Shown: positions 8,432 through 18,059, counted from the first letter of the stretch. The stretch: DNA of 64,000 nucleotides from Elusimicrobiota bacterium (GCA_023249645.1 JAHFCF010000009.1:27772-91771), one strand, 5' to 3'. Notes: a model not told the origin generated them from the letters alone. Numbers and translations are program-made.

Positions 8432-10017
8432 CCGGTCCTCGTGGGATTGTAGGAGTAAGGTCCGGCGGTGATGGTCGGGATCTCGGCGAAGTTCTCGGCC
8501 GGAGGCGGAGAGGACAGCTTCCATTCCAAAGTCAGGCCGCCCCAGGGATTGTCCTCGGCCTGGTCACCCTTGAAAAGAGCCGCCACGAAATTGCCGAACA
8601 GGATCATCAGACCGGCGACCAGGATCCAGGAACCGACGGTCGCGATGAGGTGCGCCGCGTGGAACTGGGGCAGATGCGCGTAGTAGCGCCGGGGCATGCC
8701 CATGGTCCCCATGACCAGGAAGGTGAAGTAAAGGAGGTTGAATCCGACGAACATGTGCGCCCAGGCGACGTACATGGGCTTGGGGTTGTACATCCGGCCG
8801 AACATCTTGGGAAACCAGTAGAGCAGTGCTGCGAAGAACGCGAAGCCCGTGCCGCCGAACATCACATAGTGGAAGTGCCCGACGATCCAATAGGTGTCGT
8901 GCAGGTGCACGTTCAAGCCCAGCGCGCCCTGGATGACGCCGGTCAAGCCTCCGATGGCGAATAGGAAGATGAAGGTCAGGGCGTAGAGCATGGGCGGAGC
9001 CATCTCGATGGAACCCTTGTAGAGCGTGGCGGTCCAGTTGAAGACCTTGATGGCGCTGGGCACGGCCACGATGAAGGTCAAGAGCGAGAAGACCAAGCCC
9101 GCAGTGTCGGACATGCCGCTGGTGAACATGTGATGCGCCCAGACCAGCGAACCGAAGGCGGCAATCGCGAGGGAGGAATAGGCGATGGCCTTGTAGCCGA
9201 AGATGGATTTGCGCGCGAAGGTGGGGATGATCTCGCTCACCACGCCCATCGCCGGCACGATCATGATGTAGACGGCCGGATGCGAGTAGATCCAGAAGAG
9301 GTGCTGATAGAGCAGGGGATCGCCCCCCTTGCCCGGGTCGAAGACGCCGACGTTGAAGAAGCGCTCGATCATGACCAGGACCAAGGTGATGCCGATGATG
9401 GGCGTGGCGAGGATCTGGATCCAGGCCGTGGAGTAGATGGCCCAGACGAAGAGGGGCATGCGGTGCCAGGTCATGCCGGGCGCGCGCAGGCGATGGATGG
9501 TGGTGATGAAGTTCAGGCCGGTCAGGATGGAAGACATGCCCAGGATGAAGGCAGCGAACACGGCCAAGGTGACATTGGTGCTGGTGCGGATGCTGAAAGG
9601 GACGTAGAAGGTCCAGCCCGTGTCCGGCGGGCCGTTGCCGGTGAACAAGGATAGGATCGCCAGGACCGAGCCCACGGCGAAGAAATACCAGGAGAGGAGG
9701 TTGATCCGGGGGAAGGCGACGTCGCGCGAGCCGATCAGGATCGGCATGAAGAAGTTGCCGAAGACCGCGGGCAAGCCCGGGATGACGAACATGAAGATCA
9801 TGATCACGCCATGCACGGTGAAGAGAGCGTTGTAGGTCTGCGCGGAGATGAGGAAGTTGCCGGCAGAGAGGTGCTTGAGGCGCATGGTGAAGCCGATGCC
9901 GACCCCCACCCAAAAGAGAGTGAGCATCAGGATCAGGTAAAGGACGCCGACGCGCTTGTGGTCCGTGGAAGTCAGCCAGGACCGCAGTCCGCCGCCGGGA
10001 GAATCGAGATAGCTCAT
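8428..10017 (-). CDS. coxA: Cytochrome c oxidase subunit I (A2-type heme-copper oxidase)
   Basis: Catalytic subunit I, 529 residues and twelve predicted helices. It reduces oxygen to water at a heme a3-CuB centre and pumps protons. Metal ligand motifs are seen: TVHGVIMIF (low-spin heme His), IYSHPAVYIMIVPAMG (CuB His and cross-linked Tyr), WAHHMF (CuB His pair) and GHFHYVMFGG (heme a3 and heme a His). YSHPAVY in place of GHPEV is the Tyr-Ser signature of A2-type oxidases, which lack the helix VI glutamate of the D-channel. The open frame extends upstream to 10794, but the start MSYLDSPGGG at 10017 overlaps the SCO stop by 4 bases and matches the family. Confidence 0.98.
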   Translation of the reverse strand: MSYLDSPGGGLRSWLTSTDHKRVGVLYLILMLTLFWVGVGIGFTMRLKHLSAGNFLISAQTYNALFTVHGVIMIFMFVIPGLPAVFGNFFMPILIGSRDVAFPRINLLSWYFFAVGSVLAILSLFTGNGPPDTGWTFYVPFSIRTSTNVTLAVFAAFILGMSSILTGLNFITTIHRLRAPGMTWHRMPLFVWAIYSTAWIQILATPIIGITLVLVMIERFFNVGVFDPGKGGDPLLYQHLFWIYSHPAVYIMIVPAMGVVSEIIPTFARKSIFGYKAIAYSSLAIAAFGSLVWAHHMFTSGMSDTAGLVFSLLTFIVAVPSAIKVFNWTATLYKGSIEMAPPMLYALTFIFLFAIGGLTGVIQGALGLNVHLHDTYWIVGHFHYVMFGGTGFAFFAALLYWFPKMFGRMYNPKPMYVAWAHMFVGFNLLYFTFLVMGTMGMPRRYYAHLPQFHAAHLIATVGSWILVAGLMILFGNFVAALFKGDQAEDNPWGGLTLEWKLSSPPPAENFAEIPTITAGPYSYNPTRTG

Positions 10018-10772
10018 GATTTTCTCCGGCGCCTGAAGCTGAACGCCCCGATGAGGGCGAGCGCGAGCAAGAGGCTCGCCGCCCCCACGACGCGCGTCAC
10101 CCGTGACACGAAGACGCGGCCCGCCGGATCGTAATCGTAGCAGAACCGGAGAGTCTTGACGACCGAGGCGCGGACCTGCCCCCGGGCCGCCTCGATCAAA
10201 GCCATCTGGAGATCCTGGGGCGGGAAATCGATGCCGTACATGTAGCGGGTGATCTGGCCCTTGGGAGAGAGGATCACGATGACGGCCGGGTGGACGTACT
10301 GGCCGCTCGGCGCGGCCTTGTACTTGAAGCCCACGGCTTCGGTCAGGGCCTGGATGTTCTTGGGCTGACCGGTCAAGAAGCGCCAGGCTTCGGCGGGGAA
10401 GGGATGGCTGATCTGCCTGAGATAGTTCTGGCGCTTCATCTTGGCCAACAGGGGAGCGTCGTTCGGGTCGAAACTGACGGTGAGAACTTGGTAGGCTTGG
10501 CCGGCTTCGAGCGGAAGATCGTTGAGGCCATCGACCAGGCCGTTCAAGAGCGGGGTGCAGATGCCGGCGCAGCTGAAGAAGTTGAGGGTGAGGATGGTGG
10601 GCTTGCGGATGAGGGAACCCAGAGCCACGGACCGGCCGTCCTCGTCGGTGAAATGAAGTCCCAGGGGAAGCGCGGCGCCGAGGTGTTCTTCGACCCCGAC
10701 TTCGAGCGGGGCGACCGCTGATCGGGCAGGCTTGGCAGGAAACAAGAGGAGGGCCAGAAGCAATATCTTCAT
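10014..10772 (-). CDS. SCO1/SenC-family copper chaperone
   Basis: A 252-residue thioredoxin-fold protein that delivers copper to, or reduces, the CuA centre of oxidase subunit II. The N-terminal MKILLLALLLFPAKPARS is a signal peptide. The copper-binding site is the CAGIC motif (C-x3-C) in LNFFSCAGICTP plus the His in QYVHPAVIVILSP. A C-terminal membrane helix (ASLLLALALIGAFSF) followed by RRRRKS anchors it, so the domain faces the periplasm. The start was chosen because the ATG overlaps the stop of the upstream cytochrome gene by 4 bases. Its place directly before coxA supports the role in CuA assembly. Confidence 0.93.
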   Translation of the reverse strand: MKILLLALLLFPAKPARSAVAPLEVGVEEHLGAALPLGLHFTDEDGRSVALGSLIRKPTILTLNFFSCAGICTPLLNGLVDGLNDLPLEAGQAYQVLTVSFDPNDAPLLAKMKRQNYLRQISHPFPAEAWRFLTGQPKNIQALTEAVGFKYKAAPSGQYVHPAVIVILSPKGQITRYMYGIDFPPQDLQMALIEAARGQVRASVVKTLRFCYDYDPAGRVFVSRVTRVVGAASLLLALALIGAFSFRRRRKS

Positions 10773-11653
10773 GATGATTTCCTGAGCTGGGCAAAGAGCG
10801 CTGCCCATTCGTTGGCGCTTAACCTCGTCGCAGAAATCTTGAAGCCATTTCCCGGCACCTGAGCCGCGACCGCTTGGGCCAGAGCCGAAGGTCCTTGCCT
10901 CCAAGCCGTCGAATTCCTCAGCCACACGGCCGCACGCACGGGGTCTTCGATGATCCGCCCAGCCACACCAGATAATACCAAAGGTTCCGGCATCACATAT
11001 TCTTCTTCGAACTTCGTCATCGCCAAGCTGACCGGGATCTTGTTCGGCACCCATTCCCCCGCCGTCGCAAAACTCTTCGCCAAGGCGGCCAATGCGGCCG
11101 GATCTTCAGGGGGACGCTTGAACGTCGCCAGCGACTGCACATAGTGAACCAAAGCCATACGATCTTTGGTCGGAATATAATCGAAAGCCGCCATCGCGCT
11201 GCCTGGGATCCCGGTCGAGATCGTCTTGAATATCCCAGCCAACCCGGTGCCGTTCTTCCAGCCCTGCGGTTGAGAGAAATTCCGCGGCCGTGGATCCGCC
11301 GTCGAAGCGGCCGGACCATCGCCTAAACCCGAAGGCCCATGGCACTGCACGCAGTTCTTCGCAAAAAGTTCCTGACCCCGCTTCAATAATGCAGGCGAGG
11401 ACGTCATCACGGTCTTCGGGTCCACCGGCGGGATCCGGTAGCCCTTCATCGGCGGATATTCGGTCGGATCCAGCCAGCCCGTGGCCCCCTGGGGTAGGAC
11501 CTCTGGTCCCGCTTCCGGTCGGTTGGCCATGCGCAGGCTCGGCACCACGATGAACTCGAATAAAGCCACCACCGAGATCCCCGCCACCACGGTCATGAAG
11601 ACCGCGGCCAGGCGCTTCAACTCCTCAGGACTGGCGTAGTCTTCGATCTTCAT
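10769..11653 (-). CDS. Membrane-anchored monoheme cytochrome c
   Basis: A 294-residue protein with one N-terminal membrane helix (residues about 15-38, RLAAVFMTVVAGISVVALFEFIV) and one class I cytochrome c domain with heme motif CVQCH in AKNCVQCHGPSGLGDGP. A methionine in SAMAAFD is a possible sixth ligand. After the heme domain there are about 110 residues of no known family. It lies between actF and the SCO gene with 4-base overlaps on both sides. It probably carries electrons from alternative complex III to the caa3 oxidase, though it could also be an extra subunit of complex III. The role is inferred from position. Confidence 0.88.
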   Translation of the reverse strand: MKIEDYASPEELKRLAAVFMTVVAGISVVALFEFIVVPSLRMANRPEAGPEVLPQGATGWLDPTEYPPMKGYRIPPVDPKTVMTSSPALLKRGQELFAKNCVQCHGPSGLGDGPAASTADPRPRNFSQPQGWKNGTGLAGIFKTISTGIPGSAMAAFDYIPTKDRMALVHYVQSLATFKRPPEDPAALAALAKSFATAGEWVPNKIPVSLAMTKFEEEYVMPEPLVLSGVAGRIIEDPVRAAVWLRNSTAWRQGPSALAQAVAAQVPGNGFKISATRLSANEWAALFAQLRKSS

Positions 11654-12726
11654 AGTTTGAACGCTAACCCCTCTTCCAGGAACGGATCGCCCACCGGCAT
11701 ATCCGCCCCCTGGCTCATCGAGCGCCTCACCCAAAGCACAGCCAGTCCGACGAAGAAGCAGGCGAAGCTCAACTCCGGCCAGGAGAAAAGAGGGCGATCT
11801 CCCAGGACCGGGAACACCAGCCAGTAAAGGTCGAGGAAATGCGCGGCCAGGACCAGCACGGCCACTCGCTTGAGGCGCTTCAAGTCCCCCTTCGCATCCT
11901 GGGGGACCAAGGCGAAGAAAGGGATCACGAAATGCGCCAGAGCCAGCACCAAGCACAGACCCCGCCAGGGACCGTGGCTCCGCTGCTGATACCAGTACAC
12001 TTCCTCAGGCAGATCCGCGTACCACATCAGCAGATACTGCGCGAAGGCGATGTAGGACCAGAATACCGTGAAGGCGAACATCCAGGCGCCCAGATTGTAG
12101 AGATGGTCGAAGCGCACCTGAGGCAGCCGGCCCTTCTCGATGAGATGGCTCACGGCCAAGACCACGGCGGAGAGGCCCGCCAAGAACATGCCGGAAAAAA
12201 GGTAGACCCCGATCACGTCGCTGTACCACTCAGGCTCGAGGCTCGAGATCCAATCGAAGGCGACCACCAAGGTGGTCAATCCCATCACGACCAGGAAGAA
12301 GGGAGAAAAGCGCCGCAGCCTCAGGGTCCAAACCAGAGCCCGACTCTCGTCCTGCTTCAAAGACCCGCCGGCCAAGACCTTCCAAGACAGAAGCCATAAA
12401 GCCACGCAGACCAAGGTCCTCGCGATAAAGAAGGGGATATTCAGCCAGCCCGCCTTGGCCATGACCAGCGGCATCGTCACGGCTTCAGGTCGAGCCCAGG
12501 GATAGAGGACTTTCAAAGAGAAGAGCGCGACCAGAGCCGCGACAGAACCCGGCACCACCAGGCCCGACACCCGCTCGGCCGTCCGCCGCAAGGGCACGCT
12601 CCAGCGCGCGTCTGTCAGATGCTCCAAAGCCACGACGAAAAGCGCTCCCAAGCCCGCGCTCAAGAGCATCAACATCCAGACCAGCCAATTCGCCCAGAAA
12701 CGCTGGATCGTCAACGCTGGCATCAT
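11650..12726 (-). CDS. actF: Alternative complex III subunit ActF (membrane protein)
   Basis: A 358-residue integral membrane protein with about ten helices, the ActF partner of the NrfD-like ActC in the quinol-oxidising alternative complex III. Features of the family include FDWISSLEPEWYSDVIGVY in the middle and FTVFWSYIAFAQYLLMWYADLPEE, which is highly characteristic of ActF. The start overlaps the actDE stop by 4 bases. Its role is structural and possibly in proton or quinol handling next to ActC. Confidence 0.93.
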   Translation of the reverse strand: MMPALTIQRFWANWLVWMLMLLSAGLGALFVVALEHLTDARWSVPLRRTAERVSGLVVPGSVAALVALFSLKVLYPWARPEAVTMPLVMAKAGWLNIPFFIARTLVCVALWLLSWKVLAGGSLKQDESRALVWTLRLRRFSPFFLVVMGLTTLVVAFDWISSLEPEWYSDVIGVYLFSGMFLAGLSAVVLAVSHLIEKGRLPQVRFDHLYNLGAWMFAFTVFWSYIAFAQYLLMWYADLPEEVYWYQQRSHGPWRGLCLVLALAHFVIPFFALVPQDAKGDLKRLKRVAVLVLAAHFLDLYWLVFPVLGDRPLFSWPELSFACFFVGLAVLWVRRSMSQGADMPVGDPFLEEGLAFKL

Positions 12727-13808
12727 GGCAGATCCGTGTCCTGGGCGTGCTGCGCCCTCTGCAGAGCCCGGACATAATGCACCACGGCCCAGCGTTCATC
12801 CTCAGTGAACCCGAGACCCAACGCCGGCATGGCATTCTTACCATGCATGATGGCATGGTAGATCTCGCCATCCGTGTAGCTGAGGAATTTCTTGGCTTGC
12901 AGATTGGCGGGCTTGGCGCCGTAAGCCGCGGTCAAGATCGGCGTCCCATTGGCCAGCGGCCCGTGGCAGATCAGACAGTTGTTGGAGAAGACCTTCCTGC
13001 CCAGCTCCAGCACCGCCTTGGTCCTCGGCAGGGGATTGCCCAATGCTCCAAGGTAAGGCATGCGCCCTCGCGCCACCGTGCCCGCGACGGGCGGCCTCAT
13101 GCCCCGCTGCTGCGCGTCCAGCCTGGGCTGGACCAGCATGTGCGACATGGGCGGCAGGACAGGGAAGAGCTTGACCGCCCCATACATGCCGGCTCCGGCA
13201 AGCGCGCAGGTCAAGGCCCCGGCCGCGGAGAGGGCGAGCAAAGCGTTGAGCGAGACTTTGGAGGCTGGCGCTGGAAAGGCAACGACTTCGACGGAGAGCG
13301 CGCCGGCTTGCCTCAGGATCGCCTGAGCGGCCGCGACATCCAGGCTTCCGCTCTCGGCTTCGATCGACAGAGCGAACTTGTCGCGCGTGACCTCGGCGCA
13401 GGACTTGGACAGCAGGAAGGGATGCCAGAGATCCGGCAGCCGATTCAGCAGCAAGAGCATCCCCAACCCAGCGGTGAAAGCCGCGAAGAGCACCGTCACC
13501 TCGAACATGATGGGCACGAAGGCCTGCCAGGAAGACGGATCCTTGCCCCCCACCACGAGCGGATAGTCCACGGAGTTCATCCACCATTGAAAGAGGAAAG
13601 CCGTCAGAGTCCCCAGGGCTCCCATGACCAGGACCATGCCTCCCAAGGGCGAGCGGCTCAGGCCCAAGACTCCCGGAAGTCCATGGACCGGATAGGGCGT
13701 GTAAGCCTCGAGCTTGCCCAGACGCTTGGACTGGACGAGGGGTACGGCCTTGAGCAGGGCCGCGGGATCCTCGAAGAGACCGACGACACCGAAGATATTC
13801 TCAGTCAT
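12723..13808 (-). CDS. Fused alternative complex III subunits ActD-ActE
   Basis: A 361-residue fusion of two usually separate subunits. Residues 1 to about 180 are ActD (DUF3341): N-terminal FGVVGLFEDPAALLKAV, two membrane helices around residues 55-75 and 100-125, and the conserved HPFLLSKSCAEVTRDKF. Residues about 190-361 are ActE: a membrane segment then a monoheme cytochrome c with NNCLICHGPLANGTPI and MPALGLGFTEDERWAVVHYVR. The complex uses the cytochrome to pass electrons toward the oxidase. Fusion of D and E is known in some lineages; here the reading frame is continuous with no sign of an assembly join. It overlaps actC by 8 bases. Confidence 0.92.
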   Translation of the reverse strand: MTENIFGVVGLFEDPAALLKAVPLVQSKRLGKLEAYTPYPVHGLPGVLGLSRSPLGGMVLVMGALGTLTAFLFQWWMNSVDYPLVVGGKDPSSWQAFVPIMFEVTVLFAAFTAGLGMLLLLNRLPDLWHPFLLSKSCAEVTRDKFALSIEAESGSLDVAAAQAILRQAGALSVEVVAFPAPASKVSLNALLALSAAGALTCALAGAGMYGAVKLFPVLPPMSHMLVQPRLDAQQRGMRPPVAGTVARGRMPYLGALGNPLPRTKAVLELGRKVFSNNCLICHGPLANGTPILTAAYGAKPANLQAKKFLSYTDGEIYHAIMHGKNAMPALGLGFTEDERWAVVHYVRALQRAQHAQDTDLP

Positions 13809-15141
13809 GCAAGGAACCCTTGACTTCGCTCGTGGCGATCACAGGCAGGACGCGCGAGAACAGAAGCACGCAGGTGAAGAAGAAGCCGAAGGAGCCCAAG
13901 AGGATGCCGTAATCCACGAAGGTCGGTTTGTAGACGAGCCAGGAGGACGGCAAGAAATCATGGTAGAGCGAGATGACGATGATGGTGAAACGCTCGAACC
14001 ACATGCCGGCCAGAGCGGCCACGCCCACGATGGCCATGACCGGCAAGCTGCGCCGCGCCCGACGCAGCCAGAAGATCTGGGGGACCAAGGTGTTGCAGGC
14101 GATCGCCAGCCAGCCCGCCCAACCGTAAGTCCCCGAGATATACTGCAGGAAGGTGTGGTGGATGTAGGGGTTCATGCTGTACCAAGCCGTGAAGGCCTCG
14201 CAAAGATAGGAATAGCCCATCAGGCACGAGCAGCCCAGGATGACCTTGTTGCCCAGCTCCAGATGGCGCAGCGTGATGAGGTCCTCCAAGGCCATGACCC
14301 GCCGCACCACGGCGAGGACCAGAACGACCATGGCGAAGCCCGAGAAGATGGCTCCGACGACGAAATACGGCGGGAAGATGGTCATGTGCCAGCCCGGCAC
14401 CACGGAGACCGCAAAGTCGAAGGAGACCACGCTGTGCACGGAGAGGACCAGGCCCGTGGCCAGGCCCGCCAACAGCAGATAGGCTTTCTCATAGTGGCGC
14501 CAATGCCCGGCGCTGCCGCGCCAACCCAGACTGAGGATGGTGTAGAGTATCCGGCGAGCGCGGCTCGTGGTCCGATCGCGCAGGGAGGCCAGGTCAGGCA
14601 GCAGGCCCAGGTACCAGAATAAAATGGAGACCGAGAAATAGGTCGAGACAGCGAACACGTCCCACATCAGCGGGGAACGGAAGTTGGGCCAGAGCCCCCG
14701 CTGGTTGGGATAGGGGAAGAGCCAGTAGGCCAGCCAGGGCCGTCCGAGATGGATGAGCGGGAAGAGCCCGGCGGTCATGACCGCGAAGATGGTCATGGCC
14801 TCAGCGAAGCGCGCCAAGCCGTTGCGCCAGCGCGCCCGGAACAAAAAGAGGATGGCGGAGATCAAGGTGCCCGCGTGGCCGATGCCGATCCAGAAGACGA
14901 AGTTGATGATGTCGAAGGCCCAGGCCACGGGCCGGTTGTTGCCCCAGACCCCGATGCCGGTGACAATGGTGTAGCCGATCAAGGCGAAGCCCAAGCTCAT
15001 GCAGGAAGCAGCAGCGGCAAAGGCGACGAACCACGCCCGCGGCGGCCGGCGCTCCGGAAAAGCCAGGACGCGCTCATCTAAGACCGCGGCCGAGATCGAA
15101 CCTTCGACCAAAGGCTCGGGCCTCAGGAGTTCAGGAAGCAT
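13801..15141 (-). CDS. actC: Alternative complex III subunit ActC (NrfD/PsrC-like quinol-binding membrane protein)
   Basis: A 446-residue polytopic membrane protein with about ten helices, of the NrfD/PsrC family. In alternative complex III, ActC is the main quinol-binding subunit and lies under the Fe-S arm of ActB. Characteristic stretches are FWIGIGHAGTLISAILFLFR, HLGRPWLAYWLFPYPNQRG, SVVSFDFAVSVVPGWH and AWYSMNPYIHHTF. It overlaps actB by 11 bases and actDE by 8 bases, so it is translated as part of the same operon. Confidence 0.95.
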   Translation of the reverse strand: MLPELLRPEPLVEGSISAAVLDERVLAFPERRPPRAWFVAFAAAASCMSLGFALIGYTIVTGIGVWGNNRPVAWAFDIINFVFWIGIGHAGTLISAILFLFRARWRNGLARFAEAMTIFAVMTAGLFPLIHLGRPWLAYWLFPYPNQRGLWPNFRSPLMWDVFAVSTYFSVSILFWYLGLLPDLASLRDRTTSRARRILYTILSLGWRGSAGHWRHYEKAYLLLAGLATGLVLSVHSVVSFDFAVSVVPGWHMTIFPPYFVVGAIFSGFAMVVLVLAVVRRVMALEDLITLRHLELGNKVILGCSCLMGYSYLCEAFTAWYSMNPYIHHTFLQYISGTYGWAGWLAIACNTLVPQIFWLRRARRSLPVMAIVGVAALAGMWFERFTIIVISLYHDFLPSSWLVYKPTFVDYGILLGSFGFFFTCVLLFSRVLPVIATSEVKGSLHD

Positions 15142-17920
15142 CGGCCTGGGGGGGATTGCGGAGGTCGGCCAGATAGGTCACGGAAGGCTTCACTCCGAGT
15201 TCTTCGAGCACGCGGTAGCCCCGCTCGCTTCGCGTAAGTTTTGACACCCGGCTCGTGGAATCCTTGAGGTCTCCGAACACGATGGCGCGCGCCGGGCACG
15301 CCGCGGCGCAGGCCGGCTCGATGTCTCCATCCTGCAAAGGGCGGCCGCGGACTTTCGCGGCCTGCTTGGCCTCCTGGATGCGCTGGACGCAGAACGTGCA
15401 TTTCTCCATGACCCCGCGCGGCCGCACCGTCACCTCGGGATTGAAGGCCAGACGCGCCGAGGCGGGGGTCTGGGCCGTGTACTCGAAGAAGTTGAACCGC
15501 CGCACCTTGTAGGGGCAGTTGTTCTGGCAATAGCGCGTGCCCACGCAGCGGTTGTAGGCCATCTCATTGAGGCCCTCGTCGCTGTGGTTGGTCGCGGCCA
15601 CGGGGCAGACGTTCTCGCACGGCGCGTCGTCGCACTGTTGGCAGAGCATGGGCTGCATCAGGATGCGAGGATTCTCAGGCGAGCCCTCATAGTAGCGGTC
15701 CACGCGCATCCAATGCATCTCGCGGCCTTTGAGCACGCGCTCCTTGCCGACGGTCGGGATGTTGTTCTCGGACTGGCAGGCCAGCACGCAGGCCTGGCAT
15801 CCCACGCACAGGCTCAGGTCCACGGCCATGACCCATTTGTGCTTCGGGAACTTGCGGGGCTCATAGAGCGAAGCGAGGTCTTTTCTGGGCGCCAAGCGTC
15901 CCTTCGGCCAAGCCAGGCTGCGCACGACATCCCGTCCTTCGAGCGTGTGATGCCTCTGCATGAACGCCAGGACTTCTCGACGGCCCGCATCCTTCACAGC
16001 CACGGGCGCAGCGTTCCAAAGCGGGAAAAGATTCGCGCCGACTCCCTGGGCGATGGATCCGGTCCGGCGGCCGTAGCCCAGGGCCGCTGAGAGTACGCCA
16101 GGCGCCTGGCCCGGCTGGACCACGACGGGAAGCTCGACCTCCCGGCCGGAGGCCGACAATCTCACGACCTGCCCATCCTCCAGGCTCAGGCGGCTTGCGT
16201 CTGTGGGACTCATGGAAACGGCATTGCCCCAAGAAAGCTTGGTCACGGGATCGGGCAATTCCTGAAGCCAACCATTGTTGGCGTAGCGGCCGTCGAACAG
16301 ATTGGCCGAAGGCGAGAGGAGCAGTTCCCACTGCGGCCTCTCGGACTGGGCCGCGACCTGAGCCCAGCGGTTGACGGCTGAACCATTCAAACGGCGAGGA
16401 GGCTTCGCCTCAGCCTTCCTCTGGCAGACGCCGTCGTGCAAAGCCGCGGACCAAAAACTCTCGAAAGGAACCAGGGATCCGGAAGGCTGGACTTCCCGCT
16501 GCCAGCGGGCCATCAGGTAATGGCGATAATCGATCGGGGCTCCGCCGCCCAAACCGCGCAGGATGTCCAGCAGGATATCCTCGGCCTGCTTGGTCTCATA
16601 TAAAGACCCCACCGCCGGCTGCTGCAGGCTCAGAAGGTCTTCCGCCGTCTCGAAATCATTCCAGGACTCAAGCCAGTGATGCTCCGGCAAGACCAGCTCG
16701 CAGTCTTGAGCTGTCTCGTCTTCATGCAGCCCGATGCGGACCTTCAAGGGGATGGCGGCCACCGCGGCCTTCCAGAGCTTCGCGTCTGGGAATGAATAGG
16801 CGGGATTGACCTGCCAGAAGATGGCCGCGCCGAACTTGCCTTCCTGAGCCTCGCGCAGCGCTTGAGCGACCGCGTCCGATCCAGAAAGAGGCTCCGCGAC
16901 GGAAGAGGAGGCGTCCACGGTATGACCTTCAGCGCCCAGCATGGCGTTAAGGAGAAAAGCGGCGGCATGGGCCTGCGGCGGCAGGGATGGGCCGGCCACG
17001 ACAACGGCTTGGTTCCTGGATTTCTTCAGGTCGCCTACCAACGCGCGCAAAAGTCCGGAGTCCAATCCCTCCAGGCTGAAATCAGACAAGCTCGAACTGT
17101 CCACGCCTGAAGGCCAGGGGACCCCGGCCTGATGCAGCTCGCGCGCCAAGGCAAAGCCCAGGGCCGCGGCCCGCGACGGTCGCCAGGCAACGCGGACATC
17201 CGCATTGGCTCCGGTCAGGCTCACACTGCCTTCAAAGGCGTAGAGGCGGTTCATGGAGCGTTCGGTCCTGTTCGAGGCAAACCCACCGATCTCCTCGGTC
17301 CGCCCGCCGGAGAGGAGGTCCGCCTCCAACGCCACGATGACCTTGGCCCGCTCCAGACGCAGGCGGGGACGCCGCGCCGAGCCGTAGCAGTCTTGCAGCG
17401 CCGCGGTTTGGCCGTCGCCCAGCGCGGGCTCCCAGGACACATGCCGAAGACCGGGAAGGACCTTTTTCAGATCCATGATCAGGGCCCGACGCGCGGGAGA
17501 GAGCAGGGCCCCGGTCACGAGAAGGACTGACTGATCCTTGAGGGAGGAAACGAGCTTGGACTCGACCGCTGACCAGTCCGCAGGATGTCCGTCCATCAGC
17601 GGGTGCTTGAGCCTATCCGGGTCATAGAGGCCCATGATGTCGGCGATGGCGGCCGGGGAAGTCTTGGACTTGAAGGCGGGGTGCCTGTCGTTGCCCTGCA
17701 CATGGATGGGGCGGCCCTCACGGGTCTTGACCAGCACCCCATAGGCGCAGAGCCCCTCTTGAAAAGTGCTCGCGTAAAAATCAGCCACGCCCGGCTTGGC
17801 GCCTTCGGGCCGCTTGGTGAAGGGAACGATCTCGCCGCGGTCCTTCGAACAGCCTGCGACGAAAGTCGCGGAACCAATCAGGCCCAGGAACTCCCGGCGC
17901 GAGAATCGCGGATCACTCAT
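15131..17920 (-). CDS. actB: Alternative complex III subunit ActB (fused molybdopterin-like and Fe-S domains)
   Basis: A 929-residue periplasmic subunit. The N-terminus has a twin-arginine signal (SRREFLGLIGSATFVAGC), whose Ala-Gly-Cys could also be a lipobox. Residues about 40-690 resemble the molybdopterin oxidoreductase fold (ActB1), which in this complex is believed to hold no cofactor. The last 230 residues are the ferredoxin-like ActB2 arm: CVGCQACVLAC, CQQCDDAPCENVCP, CVGTRYCQNNCPYK and CTFCVQRI with a later CAAACP, enough cysteines for four clusters. Electrons from quinol at ActC pass through this arm to the heme subunits. The gene starts 8 bases inside the small ORF upstream of it. 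Confidence 0.95.
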   Translation of the reverse strand: MSDPRFSRREFLGLIGSATFVAGCSKDRGEIVPFTKRPEGAKPGVADFYASTFQEGLCAYGVLVKTREGRPIHVQGNDRHPAFKSKTSPAAIADIMGLYDPDRLKHPLMDGHPADWSAVESKLVSSLKDQSVLLVTGALLSPARRALIMDLKKVLPGLRHVSWEPALGDGQTAALQDCYGSARRPRLRLERAKVIVALEADLLSGGRTEEIGGFASNRTERSMNRLYAFEGSVSLTGANADVRVAWRPSRAAALGFALARELHQAGVPWPSGVDSSSLSDFSLEGLDSGLLRALVGDLKKSRNQAVVVAGPSLPPQAHAAAFLLNAMLGAEGHTVDASSSVAEPLSGSDAVAQALREAQEGKFGAAIFWQVNPAYSFPDAKLWKAAVAAIPLKVRIGLHEDETAQDCELVLPEHHWLESWNDFETAEDLLSLQQPAVGSLYETKQAEDILLDILRGLGGGAPIDYRHYLMARWQREVQPSGSLVPFESFWSAALHDGVCQRKAEAKPPRRLNGSAVNRWAQVAAQSERPQWELLLSPSANLFDGRYANNGWLQELPDPVTKLSWGNAVSMSPTDASRLSLEDGQVVRLSASGREVELPVVVQPGQAPGVLSAALGYGRRTGSIAQGVGANLFPLWNAAPVAVKDAGRREVLAFMQRHHTLEGRDVVRSLAWPKGRLAPRKDLASLYEPRKFPKHKWVMAVDLSLCVGCQACVLACQSENNIPTVGKERVLKGREMHWMRVDRYYEGSPENPRILMQPMLCQQCDDAPCENVCPVAATNHSDEGLNEMAYNRCVGTRYCQNNCPYKVRRFNFFEYTAQTPASARLAFNPEVTVRPRGVMEKCTFCVQRIQEAKQAAKVRGRPLQDGDIEPACAAACPARAIVFGDLKDSTSRVSKLTRSERGYRVLEELGVKPSVTYLADLRNPPQADAS

Positions 17921-18059
17921 GTCGTTTCACCGAATCACGCGGAGGCCTCGGCTGAGGGGCGGCCCCTGAGCGGATCGTCGCCATCAAACCCAAGCATGCG
18001 GCAGGCAGAGCGAGCAGGCAGCTCTTGAGGAAATCCAGACGGCTAACGATGGCAGGCAT
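17913..18059 (-). CDS. Putative small twin-arginine-signal-like peptide between actA and actB
   Basis: A 48-codon ORF with an ATG at 18059 that overlaps the actA stop by 17 bases and the actB start by 8 bases. The peptide begins MPAIVSRLDFLKSCLLALPA, which looks like a signal with the SRxxFLK shape of twin-arginine signals but only one arginine, followed by a short tail of about 20 residues rich in Pro and Arg. Without it there would be a 122-base gap in an operon where all other junctions overlap, which supports it being translated. I do not recognise it. It may help export or assembly, or only couple translation of actB. Confidence 0.45.
   Translation of the reverse strand: MPAIVSRLDFLKSCLLALPAACLGLMATIRSGAAPQPRPPRDSVKRHE

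Noticed and set aside
10018-10794. Upstream extension of the coxA reading frame over the SCO gene
   Set aside because: The extension is Pro/Arg/Ser-rich out-of-frame sequence; the true start at 10017 overlaps the SCO stop and matches the family.
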